Below are positions 1 to 10,499 of a stretch of 64,000 nucleotides of DNA, piece after piece. The position numbers were made by a program, and so were the translations under genes. Under the pieces are notes generated by a model, which ran no database searches, was not told the DNA's origin, and saw nothing but the letters and a program-made list of their open reading frames with translations. Origin of the DNA: Delphinapterus leucas (Eukaryota > Chordata > Mammalia > Artiodactyla > Monodontidae). Within the stretch, counting starts at the first letter, position 1; each line of letters begins with the position of its first letter. The DNA lies in contig NW_022098026.1 in the NCBI RefSeq assembly GCF_002288925.2, positions 24,036,039 through 24,100,038 on the forward strand. Reading direction: 5' to 3'.

Positions 1-250
1 CGCGTGCCGGGCCCTCACGGATGCTCGGCCCCGGGCTCCTGAGTCCCACTGGGCGTCTCGGATCGTCCAAGGCCGCGCAGACAATACGAGGCAAGCGGCC
101 GACAGGCGAGTCCGCAGCAGCTGCGCAGGCGGCGGGTACATGTGAGAAGTTTGTGAAAGGAGACGAGAGAAAGGGAGAGGAAGGCGAGGCGGGCGGCTGC
201 GAACACCTGGCCAGGCAGCAGCTCCGCCAGCTGCCTCCCCGCGATGGCAT
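1..250. promoter_or_regulatory. CpG-rich block at window edge
   Basis: The first 250 bases are GC-rich with many CpG dinucleotides, several overlapping CAGCTG E-boxes (around 117-126 and 226-234) and no recognised repeat. It looks like the edge of a CpG island continuing upstream of the window. Open frames cross it on both strands, as is usual in CpG-rich DNA; none resembles a known protein. It could be a remote POU4F3 regulatory island or the promoter of a non-coding transcript. The sequence alone does not decide. Confidence 0.45.
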
Positions 251-527
251 CTTGAGTTCGGGCTGTCCTATCGGGGTCGTCTCCCATTCCACCCCTTTTC
301 TCTCTCCCCAGCACTGGAAGGTGAAGGTTGGCCAGGGATGGAGGTGGGAGGGGGGGTAGCTGCTGGCTTCTCCCTGTGGCCTCAGCCGGAAGCACGCCTG
401 GAGCAGGGCCAGACTCTGAGCCTCTGGAAGCATGGCCTTCTGAGAAAGGAGTAAAAGCTGGCTCACCCCGCTGCCTCAGGCCCTGGGCTTGGGTGGTGGG
501 GAACTGGTGCCAGTCCAGGATGTTAGT

Positions 528-740
528 CAACTTTCAGCATGGGCTTGGGAGTCAGAGACCTGGGTTCCAGTCCCCACTCTACCATGCTTACTGCCTTCAG
601 GCAGCTCAGTCTCTCTGTGCCTCAAGTTTTCTTATCTGTGAACCAGAGGTAATGATATCAACCTCACAGGCTTGATGTGGGGATTCAGCGCATAATACTG
701 CTAAAGCACTTAGCCCAGAGTCTGGCACACAAGGAGCCAT
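528..740 (+). repeat. MIR SINE
   Basis: Diverged MIR in forward orientation: gagtcagagacctgggttcc, then a degenerate CTCAGTTTCC-like core, and a 3' part around gtctggcacacaaggagcc. Confidence 0.7.
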
Positions 741-1560
741 CCCACCAATGGCTCCTCTTGTTGTCACTATCATCATAGGCCAGAGTCCTGGGGAGGATAT
801 TATTCATGCATTCATTCATTCAACACAAATTATTAAGTTCCTGCACGTATACCTATATATACAGGAACTTAATATATCTGTATCTGTACACACGGCAACA
901 GATAAGACTCATCTTCAAAGAAGTCCCGGGGTCCTTCGAGAAACAGAGACCATGAAACATCATGTTCTTCCCAAGACATAATAGAGGAAGATGCGAAAGA
1001 GTCAAAGAAGGAAAACTCTTTGAGTCCTGGTGAAACTTACATAATTAAATCAGGGCTTTAACATCATCATATAACAAGTGTGCAGAGCAAGTTTTTTCGA
1101 ATTGATGGTCCCAGGTCATCTGCACACAAATCAAGGATGTCTATTTAAAAAGCGCCTTAGGCCTTGTAGCCAAATCTCTGTGTGTGGCCCTAGGATGCTG
1201 TACTTTAAGAGGTTGTAGATGATTCCTACTCACAGTAAAGCTGAAAGCCACTCCTCAGGGAAGATGCCTCTCCCCACCCCGCTCTTCCTAGCACTCCTAT
1301 AGGGCTATAGTCCTTCTGGAGAACATGGTGCTTTGTGTCCTGACTTAGGCTTACATGTAGCCATTCTATTGTCCCCACTCGACTATGAGCCCCTGAAGCA
1401 GTGTGCTCTATTCCTGCAGAACCTATACAAGGCCCAGCTGTCAGTAGGTATTCGGAAATGGTTGCAGCATGAAGAAAATGCCCCATTTAGGGTCACTTGC
1501 GTAAATGCCCATGTGGTCCTTCCCTGGACCCTCAGAAAGATTTTGTTTGGCCCATACGTG
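741..1560. other. Unassigned upstream DNA
   Basis: No gene is seen. A short ATTCATTCATTCAACA run near 808-825 looks like the end of an L2 in reverse. The rest is unassigned single-copy-looking DNA. Confidence 0.4.

Positions 1561-1561
<1 letters not shown>

Positions 1562-1594
<33 letters not shown>
1562..1594. repeat. (TG)n microsatellite
   Basis: About 16 uninterrupted GT dinucleotides. Confidence 0.95.
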
Positions 1595-1596
<2 letters not shown>

Positions 1597-2450
1597 ACTG
1601 TAATTTAACGCATGGGGTGGGGACATGTGCTCTCCAGTTTACCACAGTCCCAATCCTCCCTTGTATACACCCAGCTAATTAATTTTACCAGACTTGCCCC
1701 TGACAGAATTTAAGTTTGCAAATCCCGTACAGTACAGAGGATGTTATCAACTGCATTCTGGGGCTCTCCTTCCGGTTACTTTCTGAATGGCCTTTTCCTT
1801 CATTCTTCTCCAGTCTGTTATCTCCAGGGCCTTCTCAGTAAGAGTGGTCCCTAAGGATGGCAGTCATCTTCCTGCTGGCTGCTTAGAGGTGCTAGTAGAC
1901 CCTCTTGAAGGGAAGGGTGGGAAAAACCCAGGGAACACAGGTTGTCTGATGCAAGCATTGTTTTTGATTTGTGATCCTAATGCCTCAGGATGCTGGAGTG
2001 AGGGCTGGTGAGCCAAAGGTCTGTACTGGATGCCTAAGGGGGCTAGTTGGTTGTGCTCTGTCTCTGACCCCTGTCTGACCTCGACCCTGGCTAGTATCTC
2101 CCAGGCCCCTGAAGGGACAAAGCGGGGAAGAATGGATGTAGACGGGCCTTTCCCTTCATTTCTGGGGGTTCAGCTTCACAGACAACTAGGGTCTCAGGGC
2201 ACCGCGAAGCCAGGCGAGTTACAGATTCTTCTCCCTAGAGGATCCAGTATACCCAACTTTTGTCCCCATTTTCTCTTTTGGCTTCTAGTATCGGGCAGAA
2301 AACAAGAATGGGTGGTCCTAAATGCTGGTGAGTGATACAATAATGCTGCATTTAGCTTCTGGAGAGTTGAGGATTCCTGGAGAGAAGCTCCTGACCTGCT
2401 CAAATTGTATTTCATTTAAATTAACCAGAATGGTAGTCTTTTGCTACAGC
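1595..2450. other. Unassigned upstream DNA
   Basis: No supportable gene or recognised repeat. Short open frames here lack family resemblance. Confidence 0.4.
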
Positions 2451-2569
2451 TGGAAGCATTTAGCGATCATCTAGTCCAGCCCTCTCATGGGTAAACTGAG
2501 GCTCAGCCAGCATCACGCTGACACAGTGTTTGAATGCTGTCCCAAGCCCAGGCCTCCTGAGGCTCACGG

Positions 2570-2780
2570 TCCTGGGTGTGTATTCTGTATTTCAAGAATC
2601 CCACCAGCTTTGCTCTGTGTCTTGTGCATGAATCTACATCCCCTCCACTGCAGTGCAAGTTCACTGTCAATTTCCCGCAGTGGATTTTAGACTGGTGATT
2701 CCGTGAGGGTAGGGATGGTGTCTGATTCACATCTGTGTCTCAACCTTCACCACGGACTCTGGTGCAAAGCAGGTGAACAG
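2570..2780 (+). repeat. L2 3' end fragment
   Basis: Contains the L2-type 3' module gtgagggtagggatggtgtc followed by a degenerate tail, close to the common L2 terminus. Confidence 0.55.
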
Positions 2781-2894
2781 AGGAGAGCAAGGAGCCAGTT
2801 TGTACCTGCAGACAAACCGTTCTCTAGAGAGAGGACCCAGGCCACTCCTGTTCCCAAAGGAGGGAGGAAGAAGAGAGGAACAAACATTATTCCA

Positions 2895-3235
2895 TGATTT
2901 CAGTGTGCCAGGCACTGTGTCAAGTGCTTATCTCAGTGCATTCCTCACAACAATCAGTGGAGGTGAAACTACAATGTCCATTTAACAGATGAGGAAACTG
3001 CAGTACACAGACACTGAGTTGGCTCCTGGCCTCTAGCAAGCAAGATCCCAGGGCAGAGCCTGCGGCCCCAAGCATCAGGTTGTGAGGAAGGTGACTCAGT
3101 GCTCTCCTTTCTACTCCAGCTGTCAACATCTTCACCAGAACCCAAGAAGGCATAGCAATGCAATTCCCATTTTAGAGGTCGGGAAACCGAGGCTCAGAAA
3201 GGGTTAGTGAAAGGGCCACACGTGGCTTCCCGCAC
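2895..3235 (-). repeat. MIR fragments
   Basis: Two reverse-oriented MIR pieces. The first is 2895-3020, with gtgccaggcactgtgtcaag and acagatgaggaaactg. The second is 3145-3235, with cccattttagaggtcgggaa. They may be two insertions or one interrupted copy. Confidence 0.6.
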
Positions 3236-3379
3236 CGGGGTTAATCCTCTCCGCTGGTTGGAGGAGAGGACCCAGGCAAGGGGGTTGACTCCGATGCGGA
3301 GAAGACCTGAGGGTGGGGAGGCCAGACCCGGCTGGGCTTCCTCTTAGGCCAGGGGGTGGCCCCTTTTACCCCGCCCCAC

Positions 3380-3700
3380 CCCCGTTAACCTTCGTGGAAT
3401 CCTGACTCACAGCCCCAGGCGTGGGGTCCTAGCTTACAGGCTGCCAGGATCACTGAAACCCGAAGGCCGCTCCGCGGTGGAGGCGACGAGGTGGGCTCAG
3501 CTGGGCGCGCAGGGCTTTTCTCCCAAGCCCGAGGGCGGCGCGGCCGCGGTCCCAGGATTCCCCATGCATTATTCACGATGTTTACTAGCGCGGGGAAAGG
3601 AGAGGAGAGAAGAGGGAAGGAGAGGGGAGCAGAGGGGAGGCGAGGGCGGGGCAGCACTAACCTCGGGGCACGCAAGTCCGAAACTTCGGGAGGAAAGACA
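3380..3700. promoter_or_regulatory. GC-rich POU4F3 upstream block
   Basis: GC- and CpG-rich, with a purine-rich tract, a CAGCTG E-box at 3498-3503 and a POU-type site at 3573-3586 (see next entry). It lies about 0.9-1.3 kb upstream of the predicted POU4F3 start. Hair-cell expression of Pou4f3 is known to depend on upstream E-boxes bound by ATOH1; whether this block is that element is inference. Confidence 0.4.
3573..3586 (-). promoter_or_regulatory. Brn-3-like POU site
   Basis: The reverse strand reads GTGAATAATGCAT, close to the class IV POU preference (a GCAT half next to an AT-rich TAATNA-like half). It could support autoregulation of POU4F3. This is a motif-only call. Confidence 0.35.
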
Positions 3701-3711
3701 AAGTAGCTGAG

Positions 3712-3970
3712 TGGTTAAGAGCCTGGGAAGTCAGACGTGGCTCCTGGCACACAGTAGGCCACCAGTAAATACGTGTGTAACGGATAACGACAACGGAACG
3801 AGTGAGTGAATGGCTTTGCTCCCAACCAGTTATGTTGTCTTGGGCTTAACCCATCTGACCCTCGTTTTCTTCGTCTATAAAATGGCATAACAGTAACTAT
3901 TCCACAGGGTATTGAGGGCACCCTGAGCTAACTCTAAATTGCCTAACACACAGTAGGAGCTCTGAAATGA
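3712..3970 (+). repeat. MIR SINE(s)
   Basis: Starts at gtggttaagagcctgggaag. A second half has ctataaaatggcataacag and cacagtaggagctctgaaat. The middle suggests two overlapping MIR copies. Confidence 0.65.
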
Positions 3971-4574
3971 ACGCTGCTGTTGTGGGTAATGGGGCTTGTA
4001 AGCATCAGCGGCCCAGCAGAAGTCCTCTGATCGACTCCCAAGGCCGGTGGGCAGTTCTAAAAACTAACCTGCAAGATTCCTTAGACTGGCGGCTTGGAGA
4101 ATGGGGGAGGCGGGGGGGGGGGGGTGCAAATTGTCTTTCTCAAGCGAAGGAAAGAAAGACAAGTGCAGGGAGGAAACTTCAGACCTCCTGCACTGGGCAG
4201 GCAGTTACTTTCCCCACCTCCACCCCGGGAGGTGGAGGTCACCTGGGGCTCATTCTGGTAGTTTCCCATCCTCCCCGGAGCCCGTCTGGGCGCTTGGAGG
4301 CGCCCCTTCGCTGCGCGACTGGGCCGGACTCTGGTGGACCGCACCGGCGTGGGACCAGGAGCGCCCTGGAAATGGGCAGTTTGGCGGCAGCTGGGCAAAG
4401 TGTGTGTATGGGGTGGGGGGGTGGGGGGAGAGGGAGGGTCAGCTTCCCGGCCCACGGCTGCCCTTCTATCTGGGTTATGAGAGTTGGGACAGGATGGAGA
4501 GGTTTGGGACTTTGGGGGAAAGAAGGTCCGAGAAGAAGAAGAAAGAATCCGGAAGGTCTGCGGGCTGGAGCCGG

Positions 4575-4645
4575 GCAGGGCGGGGCGGACGGGGAGAGGC
4601 CCGGCCCGGCCAGGGTATAAATGCTGTGTCTGGGGCGGCGGGGGC
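4575..4645 (+). promoter_or_regulatory. POU4F3: POU4F3 core promoter
   Basis: A TATA box (TATAAA, 4616-4621) sits just below a run of GC boxes (gggcaggg, cggggcggac) in CpG-rich DNA. Transcription would start near 4645-4650, giving a leader of about 265 nt. The TATA box is in the right place and orientation for the gene; the exact start cannot be read from sequence. Confidence 0.75.
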
Positions 4646-4757
4646 CCGCGCGGAGAGCTGCTGCCTGGCCTCGCCTCCCGGGCCGCCCCCGCGAGTCTCG
4701 GGCACGTGAGCACGCCTGCGCGCGCGCCCGGGCCCTTCCTGGCAGGCTGCTTGTAAG

Positions 4758-4826
4758 ATGAGTGAAGGAGCAGGTGGGGGAGAGGGGAGGCAGCGAGCGA
4801 GAGGGCGAGGGGAGCGCGGGCGCTGA
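4758..4826 (+). promoter_or_regulatory. uORF 1 in POU4F3 leader
   Basis: An ATG with A at -3 opens a 22-codon frame ending in TGA before the main ORF. If the transcript starts near 4645 it lies in the 5' leader and could reduce translation of POU4F3. It is not annotated as a gene because nothing shows that the peptide has a function. Confidence 0.5.
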
Positions 4827-4877
4827 GCGGCGCTCACTTGGAGTGCGGCGAGCGAGAGAGCGAGAAGAGCCTGATCC

Positions 4878-4916
4878 ATGTCCCTCGCTGCCTCCCTGCC
4901 CGGCGTGCGAAGATGA
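4878..4916 (+). promoter_or_regulatory. uORF 2 overlapping POU4F3 start
   Basis: A 12-codon upstream ORF with weak start context (T at -3). Its stop TGA (4914-4916) overlaps the POU4F3 start ATG (4913-4915) as ATGA. That arrangement can allow termination followed by re-initiation. Confidence 0.5.
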
Positions 4917-6244
4917 TGGCCATGAACGCCAAGCAGCCTTTCGGCATGCACCCGGTGCTTCAAGAACCCAAATTCTCCAGCCTCCACTCCGGCTCTGAGG
5001 CCATGCGCCGAGTCTGTCTCCCAGCCCCGCAGGTACGTAGTGGAGCATAATTACCGCTCTAAGGCATATTTTTTGACAGGCACTTGGTTCATGTTTTTTT
5101 CATGTCGCCCAGAACAATCGCCGCTGTCTGAACCCCTCTCCTTGTCTCCCCCGTGCTCTCTCCCGGCGCGCGCTCTCTCTCATTCATGTCTCTGATCCAC
5201 ACGTCTGTTTCAGCAGAGCCTCTGTCTCCGTATTAATTTTTATGCCCTGGGCTTTGAGGAGAGGCATCTCGGTTGCTTGAAAACGTGTTTTAATCCTGAG
5301 CTGACAGTATTCCCCACTGACCGGGCTGTGCGCCTTCTCGCTTGCAGCTGCAGGGTAATATATTTGGAAGCTTTGATGAGAGCCTGCTGGCACGCGCCGA
5401 AGCTCTGGCGGCGGTGGATATCGTCTCCCATGGCAAGAACCATCCGTTCAAGCCAGACGCCACCTACCATACCATGAGCAGCGTGCCCTGCACGTCCACT
5501 TCGTCCACCGTGCCCATCTCCCACCCGGCCACCCTCACCTCGCATCCGCACCACGCAGTGCACCAGGGCCTCGAGGGCGACCTGCTAGAGCACATCTCGC
5601 CCACGCTGAGCGTCAGCGGCTTGGGAGCCCCCGAGCACTCGGTGATGCCGGCACAGATCCACCCGCATCACCTGGGTGCCATGGGCCACCTGCATCAGGC
5701 CATGGGCATGAGCCACCCACATGCCGTGGCGCCTCATAGCACCATGCCCGCATGCCTCAGTGACGTGGAGTCGGACCCGCGAGAGCTCGAGGCCTTCGCG
5801 GAGCGCTTCAAGCAGCGGCGCATCAAGCTGGGGGTGACCCAGGCGGACGTGGGTGCGGCTCTAGCCAACCTCAAGATCCCCGGCGTCGGCTCGCTCAGCC
5901 AGAGCACCATCTGCAGGTTTGAGTCTCTCACTCTTTCGCACAACAACATGATCGCCCTCAAGCCGGTGCTCCAGGCCTGGCTGGAGGAAGCCGAGGCCGC
6001 CTACCGAGAGAAAAACAGCAAGCCGGAGCTCTTCAACGGCAGTGAGAGGAAGCGCAAACGCACGTCTATCGCGGCACCGGAGAAGCGCTCGCTGGAGGCC
6101 TACTTCGCTATCCAGCCGCGGCCCTCATCCGAAAAGATCGCGGCCATCGCCGAGAAACTGGACCTTAAAAAGAACGTGGTGAGGGTCTGGTTCTGTAACC
6201 AAAGACAGAAACAGAAACGAATGAAGTACTCGGCTGTCCACTGA
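4913..6244 (+). CDS. POU4F3: POU class 4 homeobox 3 (BRN-3C)
   Basis: Nuclear transcription factor of the POU-IV (Brn-3) class. In mammals it binds AT-rich POU sites and is required for terminal differentiation and survival of inner-ear hair cells; human mutations cause dominant hearing loss (DFNA15). CDS is exon 1 4913-5032 (40 codons, through PAPQ) joined to exon 2 5348-6244 (298 codons plus stop), 338 residues in total, the length expected for POU4F3. In order: N-terminus MMAMNAKQPFGMHPV; POU-IV box around residues 46-66 (FGSFDESLLARAEAL); His-rich segments near 99-113 and 144-170; POU-specific domain about 179-256, starting at DVESDPRELE with recognition-helix residues QSTICRFE at 225-232; short linker; homeodomain about 274-333, with basic RKRKR at 274-278 and WFCNQRQKQKR in helix 3. 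The C-terminus is KYSAVH. No frameshift or stop interrupts it. The first of two adjacent ATGs is taken as start by family convention. POU4F1 and POU4F2 are longer with poly-Gly/His expansions, so they are excluded. Confidence 0.98.
5033..5347 (+). other. POU4F3: POU4F3 intron 1
   Basis: 315-bp phase-0 intron with donor CAG|GTACGT and acceptor CTTGCAG|CTG. Placement between PAPQ and LQGN matches the conserved single intron of class IV POU genes. It contains AT-rich homeobox-type cores (taatta near 5049, attaattttta near 5231). Confidence 0.95.
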
Positions 6245-7520
6245 CTGCTGTGGGGCTGAGCGTCCGGGGCCGGGAGAGCTGAGTGTATGTCCCCCTGGAG
6301 TTGGGGGGCACGGTTATGGGGGCTCCGAGACGTTTCCTGGTAGGTCAGGCTCTCTCCCCCGAAGTCACAGACTTTCCCCTTTATCCCACCTCGTTGCCTC
6401 CCGGCCTTCTCTTTCCATTCTTTTCTTTCTATTCCCACCAGAAAAGTTTGGGCGCTAAGAAAAAAATTCCTGAAAGGCAGGCCTGGAGGGGCTTGTGCTG
6501 TCCGTGGTGCTGAAAATCGCCCTCGCGCACAAGACCGCGCGACCTCACGGCGGGAGCCCAAATGCAGGGGATGGTCAATTGGCCCGAACGCACGACTCTG
6601 GGGTGAAGACACCACTTTACTAAGCGCGACTAGACAAGGGGTGAAGGGATGGGAAGGAAGCGATAAGGAATAACAGAGTCTAAGTGGGGCACAAACATGT
6701 ACTGGAGATTTATTTAGAGTATAAAATACATGTATGTTTCCAAAGGATAGCCTTATACTCCGTTCGTCACCTAAATTTTATCCATTTCATCCTTTGGTTT
6801 GTTGTAAGTTGTCTAAGGTACCATAGATTAGGTTCAGGGAAAACGTTCGGGGAGTAGCGGGCTCCGAGCTGTTCTCCACCATAAGGTGGGCTCTAGAAAA
6901 GATGGGCCCAGTTCAGCGACTGAAAATGCTGGGGTGGGGGTGGGGGGGATCCTGTAGCTGGTTTGCAAGCAGCAGCCGGCCCCTGCTGTGGCCCGTCCGC
7001 CACGATCTGCTGGGTAATGACAGCAGTTTGAGGGGTAATGCCCGCCTGCAGGAAAGCAGGGCATTGGTAGCAGTCGGACTGAGGACTCTCTGACCCCAGC
7101 TCGCTCTTCCAGCCAGACTCCCAGAGCAGCTGCGTAGAGGCTCGAACGAAAGTAACTGTGACTTTTCCGAATCATATGCAAGTCCTTCTAACATGTCTCA
7201 CCTCATTGTGCTTTTATTATTATTGTTAGCACCGTTATTTACTGTTATTTATTTAACTCTACTTCTTTCCATCCCCCAACCTCTCGGCGGAGGTTCACTC
7301 ATAGCTTTGAACGGAAAGAGGGGCGAAACCCCGGCCTGGATCTTTCTCACCCCAAGTCCCTCTGGCCCCGTCACATGTTTTCTTTCGTTGCTTCATGTAA
7401 TTTGCGTGTTGCTGTGTGACCTTTGGTTTCGTTGCCCGAATAGACACAAATAAAATATTGTTTCCTTCTCTCTTTACCCCTTGAATTAACTTCTAAAATA
7501 AATGCTTTATTTTTCAACCC
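6245..7520 (+). other. POU4F3: POU4F3 3' UTR (extent inferred)
   Basis: Non-repetitive sequence after the stop, with AATAAA signals at 7449-7454 and 7497-7502. A third AATAAA at 8576-8581 could give a longer UTR. Which site is used cannot be read from sequence. No interspersed repeat interrupts 6245-7520, fitting retained exon sequence. Confidence 0.6.
7449..7502 (+). terminator. POU4F3: Paired poly(A) signals
   Basis: Two canonical AATAAA hexamers 48 bp apart (7449, 7497), each followed by T-rich DNA. They are candidate cleavage signals for POU4F3. Confidence 0.5.
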
Positions 7521-7814
7521 GAATTGCAGTGTTTTTTCTTTCTCGGACATTAAGGAGTACTAGTCTTGGAAAGGATTTAAAAGTGAGAACCCAAAAGGGC
7601 CGGACTGTCATTTCCAGGAGGCCAGTCTCCTGCAATCTTCCCTCCTTGCTCCTCTTTCGGGGCTGCCTCATCTTCTCACCCAGATCCTCCCCGGACCTCA
7701 GGGTTTCCAGGCCCTTCCTCCACGCTTCCCACGTGCTAATCTTTCAGCTTCTATTTGCTCAACTTGACTCAGACAGAAAACTTTTAGGCCTGACTGATGG
7801 GAGCAGGGGCCCCC

Positions 7815-7970
7815 AATGCCTCCACTCATTGGCTGAACGATCCTGAAGTGAGTGTAACTTCTCTGAGTCTCCATCGGCTGTCTGCAGCATGAAGATGCGA
7901 ATACTTACAAGGCTATTGTCAGGACTAAGTAAGATTATTTATTTAAGGTGTCTGGTAGTGCTTGGCTCTT
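7815..7970 (+). repeat. MIR SINE
   Basis: Forward MIR remnant: gtaacttctctgagtctcc, then aggctattgtcaggactaag and gtgtctggtagtgcttggc. Confidence 0.65.
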
Positions 7971-8569
7971 CTCGGGAAACTTGGTTATTTTAAAAGTTTC
8001 AAACAGCTAGATGGGAGGTGAGGAGAGATGCAAAAAAGGGAGGAAAGTGTTCTTTGCTGGGACAGAGTCGTTTGGGCTTCCTCGAGGTCAATTCAGAAAT
8101 TCATTTGGAATTGTCACCCAGGAGATTATTCCACGGTCTATCGAGGCTTCTCTCTGTGTGTGTGGGTGGGTGGGGGTTGGATAATGAGATAATTGCGGCA
8201 AAGATCCTGGCCTGGTGCCTATACACAGTAGGTGCTCAACAGATGCCGGTTTCCTTCTCTCTCTTCCACATACTCTAAAAGGGGGAGGAAATCTTATCTG
8301 TGAGACGCAGAAACACCTTCATGATTTAAAAATTAATGTTCCAAGTCCTGGAGTCGTCTGTACATTTCCCCACTGTGTCTGCAAAGAACTCTGCGTCATC
8401 ACCTCTGGACTGAAATTCGAAGCAGAGCGGGTCTCCCCTCCGAGCGATATGCCCCCTTATTGCAAAAGCAAACCTGGGGATCATCCCCAGCCCCTGGGTC
8501 TCACCCTGTCGCCCCCGCCTTGCGCACCAGCCCCAGCGATTCCTCCACCTCCCTCTCCATCGGGTGTCC

Positions 8570-8690
8570 TTTAATAATAAATGCCCTTATGCCATTACAT
8601 TATATTGTGGGTTTTGAAAATTTAAAATACGGCTGATGCAATATTAATTGCCTATAGTGGTATAAAACACAGGGCCAGAGCCCAGCCGGG
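8570..8690 (+). promoter_or_regulatory. AT-rich block with TATA box
   Basis: AATAAA at 8576, a long AT-rich stretch with homeodomain cores (atattaattgcc, 8641-8652), then TATAAAA at 8661-8667. This sits immediately before a CpG-rich segment. It reads like a focused promoter pointing right, or the end of a long POU4F3 3' UTR next to an enhancer. Confidence 0.4.
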
Positions 8691-9200
8691 CTGCAGATGA
8701 GGTGGCCGTGAGCGTCCCGCGCGCCGAAGCGAAGTGCTCCAGACAGACGCGCCTTTGCGGGCTGGGAGGTTTCCTGCAGGTAAGGGCCTTCGGCTTTTTT
8801 GGCCCGGGGAAGAACCCGATATCCGCCTCCATCTCCTTTTCGGAAAGTTCCCCGCTGTTATATATTTGCTTATTCATTTGTTTGTTTTATTAATAACCTC
8901 AAAAGTTTGGGAGACTATTTTTGGAGAGGGCGAGATGAGTCGCCTGAATGCAAGGTCTGCGTCAGTAGTGGCCCGGCAGGGTTGTGAGTTGGAGCCGCGC
9001 GTTTCGGCGTCATCCGCTTCAGACGCCCGGGACCGTCCGCGTGTACGAGTACTTTGACCAGTTTCTACCTGCCGGCGGGAGCTGTGGCCGGGTCCACGAA
9101 GCGCCCCATCCTCTCCCGCCCCCTGAGCGCGCCGGGCAGGCGCCGCTGCCTCTCTCCTTGGGCTCTCTCAGGAAGCGTCGGGAGCTGTGGTTTCTCTGAA
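8691..9200 (+). promoter_or_regulatory. CpG-rich segment with splice donor
   Basis: Dense CpG (gcgtcccgcgcgccgaagcg and similar) follows the TATA box at 8661. A near-perfect donor CAG|GTAAGG lies at 8777-8784, so a spliced first exon of about 90 nt (8691-8779) is possible. No coding frame of note starts in it; a non-coding transcript is the simpler idea. The function of the island is unknown. Confidence 0.4.
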
Positions 9201-9284
9201 ATTGTTCAGTCGCCTCTGCCACTCGTCCAGTGGAGGCACAGACTTCTCAAGGGGTGTGTGTATGTGTGTTTGTGTGGCGGGGGT

Positions 9285-9470
9285 CGGGATCTGGGTACCA
9301 GACGGTCTGGGATTCACGCAGGCCTGATTTGCATCCTGGCGGGTCATTTCCTAATCGTGTGACCTTGGGCAAGTCACATTACCTCTCTAAGCCTCTGCTG
9401 ATGGCTGTACAACCGCACAAAAATTACTCTGAAGAGTAATTGAAAAGCACTCTGGAGCAGATTTTCTTTT
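9285..9470 (+). repeat. MIR SINE
   Basis: Clear MIR core gtgaccttgggcaagtcac (9359-9378), followed by attacctctctaagcctctg. Confidence 0.85.
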
Positions 9471-9689
9471 ACCAAGTCTCATAAACTTGCAGCATTCACT
9501 GCCTAAGGCCCAGCTGGGGGTTTCTTTAGACTGTGCCAAGGTAAGGTGAGGCCAATGTTCTGGGCTGCTTTTATGGAAAGCTGCACTTGGCCTCTCATGA
9601 TGGGACTTTGAGAGTCATCTGTGGACCAGAGTAAGGCTTCTAGGCCCCTACCTGGCTGGAACCAGGGCCTGACCTGGAATGAGGCAGGC

Positions 9690-9905
9690 ATACACAAGCC
9701 AGCACGGCTGAAGCCTTGAGAGGCAGAATGTGGAGGAAGGAACCCTGGGCTCCTGGGTCCAGGCTGTGTGATCTCTGGCCAGGAGCTTCCTCTGTCTGTG
9801 TGCCTCTGGTAGTGTGAGTTTTGTCTGTTTCATGCTTAATGCCAGCTCAGGGTCTGGCTCAGAGTGGCAGACAATACGTATCTGTTGAATGAATGAATGA
9901 GGTTT
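9690..9905 (+). repeat. MIR SINE
   Basis: Forward MIR: ggctgtgtgatctctggcca core and a 3' end with cagacaatacgtatctgttg followed by GAATGAATGA. Confidence 0.7.
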
Positions 9906-10269
9906 TGTTTTGTAAAATGGAAGGACCCCTCTAGCCCAATCCTCTCTGGATTTTGGGGACTATAGGGAAAGACAGAGGCCGTCAAGAATAAACAAGTCAG
10001 GAGCAGGGCCAGGGCCAAGGGTCTGCATATCAAGCTTCCATTTAAAGACAGCGAGTTTCCTTCCTATTTAAATTAGAAGAGGCCTTGCCTCACTCTGTGG
10101 TGATCATGGGTAGAGATGGGGTACTCTTTGACATGAGCCCTTAGAAACTTGAAGAGGAATCTCAAGGATCAGGGTGTGACCTCTGGCCTGCTGAGTGTGC
10201 CTGACCCTCTCTTGGCCCTACTATGACCCTGGGTTGTTTTACTTTCCTGCTGAGATGTAAACCGCTCCA

Positions 10270-10470
10270 GCTCTGGAGTGGACAGACCTAGGGTGGAATA
10301 CCTACTCCATCTCTTAGTTGACTAAGTGACTTTACCACTCTGAGCCTCGGTGCCTTTATCTGTGAAACTGGAAAAAAAAAAAGACTGTCTTTCAGGATTG
10401 CTTTGATGAGTAAATGAAATCACAGAAGCCAGGGCCTGACACATAGTAGGCATTAATGGATACTCTCTTT
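10270..10470 (+). repeat. MIR SINE
   Basis: Forward MIR: gactttaccactctgagcct, tttatctgtgaaactgg with an internal A-run, and cctgacacatagtaggcatt. Confidence 0.8.
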
Positions 10471-10499
10471 AAAATATTACTTATACTCAGAAAAATGAG

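Noticed and set aside
3967..4709. Two long forward frames upstream of POU4F3
   Set aside because: They cross the TATA box and GC-rich promoter DNA, shift with G-runs and show no protein signature.
4239..5048. 269-codon reverse open frame across the POU4F3 promoter and exon 1
   Set aside because: Overlaps the promoter and conserved exon antisense; composition reflects GC content, with no family resemblance.
4913..6244. Assignment to POU4F1 or POU4F2
   Set aside because: The length (338 residues), the MMAMNAKQPFGMHP start and the lack of long Gly/His runs fit POU4F3 only.
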